From Candidatus Sumerlaeota bacterium (GTDB lineage Bacteria > Sumerlaeota > Sumerlaeia > JADFCT01), in NCBI GenBank assembly GCA_026398575.1, contig JAPLSP010000335.1, positions 1 to 8,084 of the forward strand: a stretch of 8,084 bases of DNA, in the 5' to 3' direction. Each line of letters opens with the position of its first letter. The first letter of the stretch is position 1. Positions 1-5,723 of the stretch are shown here, piece by piece. The notes under the pieces were generated by a model. That model had not been told where the DNA came from and made no database searches. It saw only the letters and a program-made list of their open reading frames with translations. Both the position numbers and the translations under genes were made by a program.

Positions 1-47
1 GCAGCAAGCAACCGCACTCCAAATGCTGGCGCCGCTTCCGACTGCAT
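1..47 (-). CDS. Possible start of a divergent gene, running off the left edge
   Basis: On the minus strand an ATG at 47-45 opens a frame that stays open to the window edge (15 full codons, beginning MQSEAAPAFG). A purine-rich AAGGGA (56-61 on the plus strand read as TCCCTT) lies 8 nt upstream, a good Shine-Dalgarno site at normal spacing. The next gene on the plus strand begins at 235, so this would be a divergent pair sharing an intergenic region of about 190 nt. Only the N-terminus is visible and it matches no family I recognise. The open stretch is too short to be significant by itself; the ribosome binding site is the main support. The alternative is that this is non-coding. Confidence 0.33.
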   Translation of the reverse strand, partial: MQSEAAPAFGVRLLA

Positions 48-234
48 TGTTTTGATCCCTTAGGTAAGAATACGTGATCGTAATTCTGAGCCGGAATACT
101 TAGAGCACTAGGCGCGCTAACAAATCCGTCCGCTGTCCCGGCGATTTGCCTGCCTTCGATTTATCATGCCTGCGCAAGGCCCTTGATGCAACGGGGATTC
201 CAAGGCATGCTCCCGGCGTCGAGAGAGAATTGCC
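48..234. other. Intergenic region upstream of the TIGR02757 gene
   Basis: This stretch of about 190 nt has no convincing gene, tRNA or terminator. If the minus-strand frame starting at 47 is real, both divergent promoters should lie here. I looked for sigma-70 hexamers on both strands; only weak half-matches occur (for example TATTCT on the minus strand, 73-68, without a good -35 partner). A purine run GAGAGAGA just before the ATG at 235 is a plausible ribosome binding site for the plus-strand gene. Confidence 0.4.
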
Positions 235-1050
235 ATGGCCTTGATCTTCGATCATCATACGCTCGAGCGCCTTTATCGCCGCTATAACCGGCGCGAGTAT
301 GTTGCGCCCGATCCGCTTCAGTTTCTCTATGACTATCCGGAAATCCGGGACCGGGAAATTGTCGGGCTGCTCGCCTCGTCGCTTGCCTACGGACGGGTGG
401 CGCAGATATTGCGAAGTGTGAAGACGCTATTGGACCGCATGGGTCCTTCTCCATATATGTTTGTCACGCAAGTAGCCGAGCGCGAGCAGGCCGGGATGCT
501 TCGGAATTTCCGGCACCGCTTTACGGCGGGCGAAGAGGTTGTCGCATTGCTGCAGGCGGCGCGCCGGATGATCGAATCGCACGGTTCGCTGGGCGCATGC
601 TTTCAGGCCGGGCTTGCCGACGGGGATGAAAGCGCCGCGCCGGCCTTGACGGCGTTTGTGGACGCCATGAACGGGGCGTGCGGGCTCAATCGCAGCTATC
701 TGCTGCCTTCCCCGCGCGATGGCAGCGCCTGCAAGCGGCTGAATCTCTTTTTGCGATGGATGATGCGAAAAGACGCCGTGGACCCCGGAGGCTGGGAGCG
801 CCCGGGCGGCGCGGCGAAACTCATCATGCCGCTCGATACGCATATTCATCGCATCGGCCTGGTCTTTGGCTTGACCCGCCGCAGGCAGGCCAACATGAAA
901 ACCGCATTGGAGATCACGCGCGCGTTAAAGAATATTGCGCCGGAAGATCCCGTTCGCTATGATTTTGCATTATCGCGGTTCGGGATACGAGCCGAATTAA
1001 AAATTGAAAACTTATTTGCCCAGGCCGCTGGGGAAAGGGAACTGTCATGA
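235..1050 (+). CDS. TIGR02757 family protein (DUF2400)
   Basis: This 271-residue protein has the hallmarks of the TIGR02757/DUF2400 family. The N-terminal block is YDYPEIRDREIVGLLASSLA (about residues 32-51), followed by YGR and a run around RMGPSPYMFV. The C-terminal block has PLDTHIHRIGLVFGLTRRRQ (about 200-219) and ends with EDPVRYDFALSRFGIRAE. Length and both conserved ends match the family, so it appears complete. The molecular role of the family is not known to me; the Asp-Thr-His-x-His-Arg block is its most striking conserved feature and could bind metal or nucleic acid, but that is inference. No signal peptide or membrane segment is visible, so it should be cytoplasmic. The start is supported by GAGAGAGA about 7 nt upstream. 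The next gene overlaps its stop by 4 nt (ATGA), suggesting translational coupling. Confidence 0.9.
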   Translation: MALIFDHHTLERLYRRYNRREYVAPDPLQFLYDYPEIRDREIVGLLASSLAYGRVAQILRSVKTLLDRMGPSPYMFVTQVAEREQAGMLRNFRHRFTAGEEVVALLQAARRMIESHGSLGACFQAGLADGDESAAPALTAFVDAMNGACGLNRSYLLPSPRDGSACKRLNLFLRWMMRKDAVDPGGWERPGGAAKLIMPLDTHIHRIGLVFGLTRRRQANMKTALEITRALKNIAPEDPVRYDFALSRFGIRAELKIENLFAQAAGERELS

Positions 1051-1280
1051 GCCGGGAACGTTGGATTCGCCTAATTGCCGGGTCTTTTATCCTGGCCAGT
1101 CTGGCGCTGGCGCAGATTCATAGCCGGTATTGGCTGTGGTTCACTGCGTTTGTCGGCGCCAATCTGCTGCAATCCGCGCTGACGCGCTGGTGTCTCATGG
1201 ACAATATTCTGCATTCCGTGTTTGGCATCAAGAGTGAAGCCGAGGCGTGCTGCCCATCAACAAAATCGGGCGACGCCTGA
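1047..1280 (+). CDS. DUF2892 (YgaP-type) small inner-membrane protein
   Basis: This 77-residue protein has two hydrophobic helices, about residues 7-24 and 28-46, followed by a block resembling the C-terminal half of DUF2892 (TRWCLMDNILHSVFGIK, about 46-62). DUF2892 domains are small two-helix membrane modules, found alone or fused to rhodanese in E. coli YgaP; their role is poorly defined. The single Cys in the conserved block (Cys49) and a Cys-Cys pair in the tail (about residues 68-69) are visible; thiol or sulfur chemistry would be speculation. The start is well supported: AAAGGGA at 1034-1040 lies 6 nt upstream and the ATG overlaps the preceding stop codon by 4 nt. It is probably co-translated with the TIGR02757 gene. 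Confidence 0.75.
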   Translation: MSRERWIRLIAGSFILASLALAQIHSRYWLWFTAFVGANLLQSALTRWCLMDNILHSVFGIKSEAEACCPSTKSGDA

Positions 1281-1290
1281 GTTTTTGCGG

Positions 1291-1320
1291 TTGTCATGGC
1301 GCCTTCAAAGAGCCTATCTT
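1291..1320 (+). promoter_or_regulatory. Candidate sigma-70-like promoter for the DUF503-rbfA pair
   Basis: TTGTCA (1291-1296) matches the -35 consensus at five of six positions. TATCTT (1315-1320), 18 nt further on, matches the -10 consensus at four of six. It lies in the 116-nt gap before the DUF503 gene, the longest gap in the plus-strand block, where a promoter would be expected. A GCCTA/TAGGC inverted repeat (1312-1316 and 1326-1330) with a T-rich loop overlaps the -10 region and could be a weak hairpin in the upstream transcript. Prediction by eye only. Confidence 0.3.
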
Positions 1321-1396
1321 TTTTCTAGGCATCGAAGACAAGCCGCTAATGTTTTTGCGCCGCTGCACGATGAATAGAGCAGAAGCAATCGCCGCC

Positions 1397-1678
1397 ATGA
1401 AAATAGGTTTGCTACAGTTGGACTTGCTGTTCGAAGACTGCAATTCGCTCAAGGACAAGCGCAGCATCCTGCAGGCGATCAAGCACCGCCTGCGCTCCAA
1501 ATACAACGTCAGCGTGGCCGAGATCGGGGACCATGATATCTGGCGCCGGTCGCAATTTGGATTGACCGCCATTGGCAACGGCCCCGAGAGCGTTGAGGAA
1601 ATATTTCGCTCGGCCATCCGTGAGGTAGAGTCGCGTCCCGATACGGTCGTGACTGATTATCAGATTGAGATGTTCTAA
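1397..1678 (+). CDS. DUF503 family protein (YlxP-like)
   Basis: A 93-residue protein starting MKIGLLQLDL with the family signature LKDKRSILQAIKHRLRSKYN (about 17-36), followed by VSVAEIGDHDIWRRSQFGLT. This is the conserved core of DUF503, whose Bacillus member YlxP is encoded between infB and rbfA and is thought to bind RNA or ribosomal components; the exact function is unsettled. I chose the ATG at 1397 because family members begin a few residues before the first strand and have about 90-95 residues. Upstream in-frame starts at 1247 and 1370 add residues unlike the family, and 1247 would overlap the preceding gene. No strong Shine-Dalgarno is visible before 1397 (AGCAGAAG is at best weak), so the start at 1370 is not fully excluded. 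rbfA begins 2 nt after the stop, so the two are almost surely one transcript. Confidence 0.88.
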   Translation: MKIGLLQLDLLFEDCNSLKDKRSILQAIKHRLRSKYNVSVAEIGDHDIWRRSQFGLTAIGNGPESVEEIFRSAIREVESRPDTVVTDYQIEMF

Positions 1679-1680
1679 CG

Positions 1681-2085
1681 ATGACATATTCCCGAATGCC
1701 GCGTGTGGATGAAGTGGTCAAGGAAGCCCTGGCCGAAATCATCCATGAAGAAATCACCGATCCCCGCATTGGATTCGCGACGGTCGCGCACGTCAAGGTC
1801 AGCAAAGATTTGCGCCAGGCGGTGGTGGGCATTTCCCTGTTGGATGACAGCGTCCAAGCCGTCGAGATGGCGCTCGAGGCGTTGGAGCACGCCCAGGGTT
1901 TCATCCGGCATGAGCTGGCCGCACGGGTCAAACTCAAGTATGTCCCCGAGTTGCGCTTTATTCACGACGGCTCGGCCGCCTACGCCTCGCACATCGGCAG
2001 CCTCCTGAAAGAAATCGAGCCGGACGAAGGCTGGGGCGCGGCGCCCGAAGCCGTCGAGAAGATGGCGCATAGCGATGAGGATTAG
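1681..2085 (+). CDS. rbfA: 30S ribosome-binding factor RbfA
   Basis: This 134-residue protein is RbfA, a single KH-like domain that binds the immature 30S subunit near the 16S rRNA 5' end and helps late maturation and cold adaptation. The N-terminal helix block RVDEVVKEALAEIIHEEITD (8-27) leads to DPRIGFATV. The kinked helix with its Ala-x-Gly motif is at 71-73 (AQGFIRHELA), followed by the final strand KLKYVPELRFIHDGS (84-98). The acidic, poorly conserved C-terminal tail and total length are typical. The gene follows DUF503 by 2 nt, as in many nusA-infB-DUF503-rbfA-truB clusters; here truB does not follow, because the strand reverses just after the stop. The Shine-Dalgarno is weak (GAGA near the end of the DUF503 gene), consistent with translation coupled to the gene upstream. 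An in-frame ATG at 1696 is an alternative start but would shorten the N-terminal helix. Confidence 0.95.
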   Translation: MTYSRMPRVDEVVKEALAEIIHEEITDPRIGFATVAHVKVSKDLRQAVVGISLLDDSVQAVEMALEALEHAQGFIRHELAARVKLKYVPELRFIHDGSAAYASHIGSLLKEIEPDEGWGAAPEAVEKMAHSDED

Positions 2086-2164
2086 CGCCGCGGTTAAGCG
2101 CCCCTCCGGAGCATTTGCTTTTATGAGGGCCGCGGCTCAATGAGCCTTCGTCAGGCCACGGCGG
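2086..2164. terminator. Convergent junction between rbfA and hepT; weak hairpins only
   Basis: This 79-nt gap separates the stop codons of two convergent genes and should hold termination signals for both strands. The best small hairpin is GGCTC-AAT-GAGCC (2134-2146), a perfect 5-bp stem with a 3-nt loop. A second possibility is GGAGC-ATTT-GCTTTT (2108-2122), a short stem leading into T residues on the plus strand. A 7-bp inverted repeat GCCGCGG/CCGCGGC (2087-2093 and 2130-2136) encloses the second hairpin. None has a clean stem followed by a long T tract, so termination here may be weak or factor-dependent. Confidence 0.3.
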
Positions 2165-2629
2165 TTATTGCGGATCATCTGGAATGCCCGCAAGCCATTG
2201 CCCCCAAACAGCTTTCAATGCTGCAACCATTTCTGGAATAAGCCGCAATGGCTCCTCTACAATTTCCCAGCTTACCTGAAACCCATAACCATGCACGAAG
2301 CGATGGCGGAAACGCTGATACTTCTCCAAAAGACGCGGCATGCCAGGGGGAAGTCTTCCACCCAAATCTGCATCATTCAAGAATTGCTGAAGTATCTGGC
2401 GATGCGAATCGGAGCCAGACGGCCAGTCAAGTTGAAGATGCCGGCATCGGCTCTTGCAGAGGTTTTCGAAGCCTAAAGAGATATCGGCAACATACTTGGC
2501 TGCGGCAGCCGCATCCCACGGATCCCTTTGTTCTGGAGGAACGCGCATCAAGCATGACGCAGCATGCATCACGCCATCCAACTGCTCCAACTCATATTCA
2601 ATTTCATGCGCCAGTTTGCGCGTATTCAT
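2165..2629 (-). CDS. hepT: HepT-like ribonuclease toxin (type VII toxin-antitoxin)
   Basis: This 154-residue alpha-helical protein belongs to the HepT/DUF86-like toxin group. It carries the R-x4-H-x-Y signature at Arg108-His113-Tyr115 (RHRFVHGY), the RNase motif of HepT; in characterised systems the partner MntA modifies this Tyr by adding AMP units, silencing the toxin. Further family blocks are a helix EYELEQLDGVM (11-21), GFENLCKSRC (53-62) and the segment after the motif GFQVSWEIVEE. I prefer the ATG at 2629 over the in-frame ATG at 2644 because GAAGG (2636-2640) lies 6 nt before it. The gene overlaps mntA by 26 nt, so antitoxin and toxin are co-translated, antitoxin first. It is the last gene of the long minus-strand block. 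Activity is not proven by sequence, but the catalytic signature is intact. Confidence 0.85.
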   Translation of the reverse strand: MNTRKLAHEIEYELEQLDGVMHAASCLMRVPPEQRDPWDAAAAAKYVADISLGFENLCKSRCRHLQLDWPSGSDSHRQILQQFLNDADLGGRLPPGMPRLLEKYQRFRHRFVHGYGFQVSWEIVEEPLRLIPEMVAALKAVWGQWLAGIPDDPQ

Positions 2630-2894
2630 ACAATGCCTTCGCATCTTCGGAGATTATATCGAAAAATCTTGGATTTTCTTCGCGACTTACAAGGTCAAAT
2701 GGCGCTTCCAGCGCTTCGAAAACAGCCGCATCTGCGTCTAACAGCCGTCTGAGAGGAATGCCTTCTACAGCCAAGTCTATATCTTGCGCCGTCTCTGGCG
2801 AACTAGCGTAACTCCCGAATAATAGAATTCGCTTGGCGCCCATAGAACGCAAAATATCAACGACCCGATTTAATTGCCCTTCAGCGATTTTCAT
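2604..2894 (-). CDS. mntA: MntA-type nucleotidyltransferase antitoxin
   Basis: This 96-residue minimal nucleotidyltransferase has the fold signature LLFGSYA (24-30) followed by DIDLAVEG (38-45), with Gly27-Ser28, Asp38 and Asp40 as nucleotide/metal ligands and Asp67 (FDLVS) as the likely third carboxylate. It would AMPylate the Tyr of the adjacent HepT toxin. The spacing GS-x9-D-x-D is one residue shorter than the GS-x10-D-x-D of characterised MntA, but the block is otherwise intact. I place the start at the ATG at 2894: the frame continues upstream to 3053, but those 53 residues are basic, unlike the family, and lie wholly inside the dehydratase gene. The chosen start overlaps the dehydratase stop by 14 nt. 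An AGG about 10 nt upstream is a weak ribosome site. By hand count, 2641-2880 is about 47% GC, clearly below the flanking envelope genes, hinting at acquisition. Confidence 0.85.
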   Translation of the reverse strand: MKIAEGQLNRVVDILRSMGAKRILLFGSYASSPETAQDIDLAVEGIPLRRLLDADAAVFEALEAPFDLVSREENPRFFDIISEDAKALYEYAQTGA

Positions 2895-5025
2895 GGCTGT
2901 TTGCCTGCGATAAATCGTTCGAATGATAATCCGGAACAAGGCGGCGCAAGATCGCGCGAATGGCGGCGGCGTCAGACGTGCGAGACGCCTTTTCCAGCTC
3001 CGCGATCGCGCTTTCCAATACCGTGCGGTCCACGGCATCGGGTTGGGTGACAAATATCTTGCCGAATTGTGTGGCTTTGACGCTTTCTCCCGCCGTCAAG
3101 AGCTCTTCATGGATTTTTTCGCCGGGCCGCAGACCGATTTCCTTGATCTCGATATCCTTGCCGGGCGTGAAGCCGGAAAGAGTGATGATATTGTGGATCA
3201 GGTCCAGAATCCGAATCGGCTCGCCCATATCAAGGACATAAAGGCGTCCGGTGTCGCATTCGATTGCGGATTGCGGCTCAGCGCTTGGGGAGCGGTCAAC
3301 GGCATCCGTTCCGTGAGCTTCGGATGATCCGACCGGTCCGACTGGTCTGACGCGTCCGACTGGTCTGACCGATCCGGCGTCTTCGCCCGCCCCGCCCGAT
3401 TCCTCCATTTCTTTTTGTGAAACTGAGTTCTGTGCGATGCCGGGCGCCCCCGCCATCACCACCAGGCTGGCGGCCTCGGGAATCGTCATGAAATAGCGCG
3501 TCATCTCGCGATGGGTGATCGTCACGGGGCCTCCGGCGGCGATCTGGCGCTTGAGGGTGGGGACGACCGACCCGCGGCTGCCGAGTACATTGCCGAAGCG
3601 CACCGCCACAAAGCGCGTCCGGCTGCGCACGACCATGTCCCATAGAATCATTTCAGCCACGCGCTTCGAGGCGCCCATGACGTTCGTCGGGCGGACGGCT
3701 TTGTCGGTGGAGATCAGGATGAACCGCTCGACGCCGTATTCGGACGCCAGCCGCGCCAGCAGCCGCGTGCCGAAGACGTTGTTTTTGATCGCTTCTTCGG
3801 GATTGATTTCCATGAACGGAACGTGTTTGTGGGCGGCGGCGTGGAAGACCACATGCGGGCGATAGCGCTCGAAGACCGCGCGCATTTTGTCTTCATCGCG
3901 CACGTCGGCCACAATGAGCGGAAAGCGCTCGTCGGCATAACCGGCATTGATGCGCCCGGCGATCTCGAACAGGCTGTTCTCGCCGCGTCCGAGCAGGATG
4001 ATTTTTTCCGGACTCAGTTTGAGAATCTGCGAGATGATTTCCGAGCCGATCGAACCGCCGGCTCCGGTGACCAGCACTCGCTTGTCGCGAATGTAGTTCA
4101 ACTCCGGCGCCAGTTCCAGATTGACCGGATCGCGCCCAAGAATATCTTCAATCGTCACGGGCCGGATGGCGCTGACGGAAATCTGCCCGCTCATGATTCT
4201 TGAAACGGTCGGCAGAATCTTGGGATGGATATTCTGCGAGCGGCAGATATCGGCGATCTCGCTGATTTCGCGCCCGCTGGCCTCCGGCAGCGCGATGATC
4301 ACTTCCTCGACGGCGTACTCGCGAATGAGTTCCGCCAATTCGGTCAACGTCCCCAGGACGTTGAGTCCGTGAACTCGCCGGCCGATGTGCAACGGACTGG
4401 GATCCACGAATCCCACGGGATCATAGCCGTCTTCGGGATGCTGCAGCATGGCCCGCGCAGCCGGTTCGCCGGCTTCCACGCCGATGATAAAGACGTTCTT
4501 GCCGCCCTTGCGCCGGAAGGTGCTCAACAACACGCGGCGCGAAAAACGGAACCCGCCCACCAGGAAAATCGTCAGCATCCAGTTGGTGGCGACGACGGAC
4601 CGAGGGATGGTGATGATATGGTCGCGCCCGGCCACAGGGTCATACGATACGGGCCATTCGGATCCCAGCTGCCGGATGTGAGGCGCGGAGACGTTCAGGA
4701 TAAAGAGGCAGGCCGCGACGAGAGACGCCGCCATCAGGATCACTTTCAATTCCGTGACCCCGGCGAAGCGGAGCAATCCCCGGTAAAGGTGAAATACGGC
4801 GAACAGCGCGACTTGCAGCAGGACCATCCACGGAACCAGCGCGCGATACTGCATGCCGTATCTCACGTCCCAGGAGCTGGCGTCCAAACTATTGATAAAG
4901 TAGGCGAGGGCCAGAGACAGGGCGACCAGCGCGGCGTCAATCAAGACAAGGATATAGCGCCGTCGCGCAATCAGCCAGGTCGCAACGGCGGAATCCTGCT
5001 TTATGAGTGAGGGATTGCTAGTCAA
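2881..5025 (-). CDS. Membrane nucleotide-sugar 4,6-dehydratase/epimerase (WbpM/CapD/PglF type) with internal repeat insertion
   Basis: This 714-residue protein has the architecture of long membrane-bound SDR enzymes such as WbpM and PglF, which make UDP-4-keto-6-deoxy sugars for O-antigen, capsule or glycoprotein glycans. Four hydrophobic segments lie at about 25-45, 62-82, 93-112 and 143-160. A first Rossmann-like domain begins near NVFIIGVEAG (177-186). The catalytic SDR domain has the NAD-binding TGAGGSIG (320-327), FHAAAHKHVPFME (394-406) and Ser439-Thr-Asp-Lys442. Met450-x3-Lys454 stands where short-chain members have Tyr-x3-Lys, as in WbpM. Further blocks are FGNVLGSRGSVVP and TRYFMTIPEA (509-518), then after an insert LDMGEPIRI (598-606) and GLRPGEKIHEEL. 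The odd feature is about 55-60 extra residues, roughly 530-592, including a Pro-Val-Gly/Arg-Val-Arg repeat, where relatives have a short loop. The frame is intact. The start at 5025 overlaps the pgsA stop by 8 nt, with GGAG about 10 nt upstream. Exact sugar substrate cannot be read from sequence. Confidence 0.92.
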   Translation of the reverse strand: MTSNPSLIKQDSAVATWLIARRRYILVLIDAALVALSLALAYFINSLDASSWDVRYGMQYRALVPWMVLLQVALFAVFHLYRGLLRFAGVTELKVILMAASLVAACLFILNVSAPHIRQLGSEWPVSYDPVAGRDHIITIPRSVVATNWMLTIFLVGGFRFSRRVLLSTFRRKGGKNVFIIGVEAGEPAARAMLQHPEDGYDPVGFVDPSPLHIGRRVHGLNVLGTLTELAELIREYAVEEVIIALPEASGREISEIADICRSQNIHPKILPTVSRIMSGQISVSAIRPVTIEDILGRDPVNLELAPELNYIRDKRVLVTGAGGSIGSEIISQILKLSPEKIILLGRGENSLFEIAGRINAGYADERFPLIVADVRDEDKMRAVFERYRPHVVFHAAAHKHVPFMEINPEEAIKNNVFGTRLLARLASEYGVERFILISTDKAVRPTNVMGASKRVAEMILWDMVVRSRTRFVAVRFGNVLGSRGSVVPTLKRQIAAGGPVTITHREMTRYFMTIPEAASLVVMAGAPGIAQNSVSQKEMEESGGAGEDAGSVRPVGRVRPVGPVGSSEAHGTDAVDRSPSAEPQSAIECDTGRLYVLDMGEPIRILDLIHNIITLSGFTPGKDIEIKEIGLRPGEKIHEELLTAGESVKATQFGKIFVTQPDAVDRTVLESAIAELEKASRTSDAAAIRAILRRLVPDYHSNDLSQANSHENR
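3327..3371. repeat. 9-bp tandem repeat (GTCYGACYG) inside the dehydratase gene
   Basis: Five consecutive 9-bp units on the plus strand read ATCCGACCG, GTCCGACTG, GTCTGACGC, GTCCGACTG and GTCTGACCG; a degenerate sixth (ATCCGGCGT) follows to 3380. Each unit carries GTCNGAC, itself nearly self-complementary, so the array can fold on itself (for example GTCTGAC-GCGTCCGAC around 3345). Because 9 is a multiple of 3 it keeps the frame; on the minus strand it encodes PVG and RVR/PVR tripeptides. It sits in the middle of the extra segment of the dehydratase. I recall similar GTCNGAC-rich arrays in some PVC-type genomes, but cannot confirm a match here. Confidence 0.85.
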
Positions 5026-5677
5026 TGTGAATTACGCTCCAGTTGCGCCGGACGTAGAGCCATCCGGAGCCGACCGAAAGGACCACGCACAACACGCCCA
5101 GGCTGTAAAGCAGGAGCGAGATGTACTGGTCCAAGGCGATCCAGCGCACGATTTTGTCCCAATGCTCGATCCACTGGAGAAAGTATTCCAGGACTTTCAG
5201 AATCATCGCGACAATGATGGTGAGCATCTGCGTCACCGTTTTGCTTTTGCCCCAGCGATCCGCCTGAATCACGACGCCTTTTTCGAACGCCAGCGACCGC
5301 AGGCCCGTGATAATGAATTCGCGAAGCAGGATGATGACGACCATCCACGCGGGGAAGATGCCGCGTTCCACGAATGCGACAAAACAGGCGGCGATCAACA
5401 GCTTGTCGGCCAGCGGATCCATGAGTTTTCCGAAATTGCTGCTGATGTTGAGCCGGCGGGCAATCATGCCGTCAACAAAATCGGTAAGGGCGGCCATGAT
5501 GAAAAGCAGCAATGCCACCAGCCACGTCAGAGCCATGATTCCGGAATAATAGTGCGCCGGGTCCTGGTTAGGACGTGTGAGATCGAAGCCGAAATTGCGC
5601 GGATCGAAAACCAGGAACGCCATGATTACGGGAACCATCAGCATCCGGGTAATCGTCAGTTTGTTGGGGAGATTCAT
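5018..5677 (-). CDS. pgsA: CDP-diacylglycerol-glycerol-3-phosphate 3-phosphatidyltransferase
   Basis: This 219-residue integral membrane enzyme transfers a phosphatidyl group from CDP-diacylglycerol to glycerol-3-phosphate, giving phosphatidylglycerophosphate, the precursor of phosphatidylglycerol and cardiolipin. The complete CDP-alcohol phosphotransferase motif is present: Asp66, Asp69-Gly70, Ala73-Arg74, Gly83, Asp87 and Asp91 in the run from DFVDGMIARR to LMDPLADK. The N-terminus NLPNKLTITRMLMVPVIMAF is typical of PgsA, as are the downstream LLREFIITGLRSLAFEKG (about 117-134) and GKSKTVTQM (143-151). A short extra polar loop at about 26-45 separates the first two helices. It lies 46 nt downstream of kdsD and overlaps the dehydratase start by 8 nt, so all three are probably one transcript. 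No clear Shine-Dalgarno precedes the ATG at 5677. A related CDP-alcohol transferase is possible, but the flanking motifs favour PgsA. Confidence 0.92.
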   Translation of the reverse strand: MNLPNKLTITRMLMVPVIMAFLVFDPRNFGFDLTRPNQDPAHYYSGIMALTWLVALLLFIMAALTDFVDGMIARRLNISSNFGKLMDPLADKLLIAACFVAFVERGIFPAWMVVIILLREFIITGLRSLAFEKGVVIQADRWGKSKTVTQMLTIIVAMILKVLEYFLQWIEHWDKIVRWIALDQYISLLLYSLGVLCVVLSVGSGWLYVRRNWSVIHID

Positions 5678-5723
5678 AGAGAAGAAGCCTGCTCGATAAG
5701 CGCATGGTTGTTGTTTCCTGGGA

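Noticed and set aside
1..63. Plus-strand reading 1-63 as the C-terminus of an upstream gene
   Set aside because: Twenty open codons ending in TAG are expected by chance, the composition is unremarkable, and the minus-strand reading has a ribosome site in its favour.
1247..1396. Longer DUF503 protein starting at 1247
   Set aside because: The extension overlaps the DUF2892 gene, has no ribosome site that I can see, and adds 50 residues not found in the family.
2086..2164. Classical intrinsic terminator between the convergent genes
   Set aside because: Only short stems occur and none is followed by a proper T tract; kept as a low-confidence junction feature rather than a firm terminator.
2248..2811. 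Plus-strand open frame opposite hepT and mntA (187 codons)
   Set aside because: The minus-strand genes carry R-x4-H-x-Y and GS/D-x-D signatures; the plus-strand product has no motif and low-complexity Ser/Ala tail.
2895..3053. N-terminal extension of mntA to an upstream start at 3053
   Set aside because: The 53 added residues are basic and unlike nucleotidyltransferases, and the DNA codes for the dehydratase C-terminus in another frame.
3327..3380. CRISPR array
   Set aside because: The period is 9 bp with no spacers and the array is inside a coding gene; it is a minisatellite.
4225..5010. Long plus-strand open frame opposite the dehydratase gene (261 codons)
   Set aside because: It is entirely antisense to the well-supported dehydratase, has the charged, His/Gln/Asp-rich composition typical of antisense shadows in GC-rich DNA, and shows no family motif.
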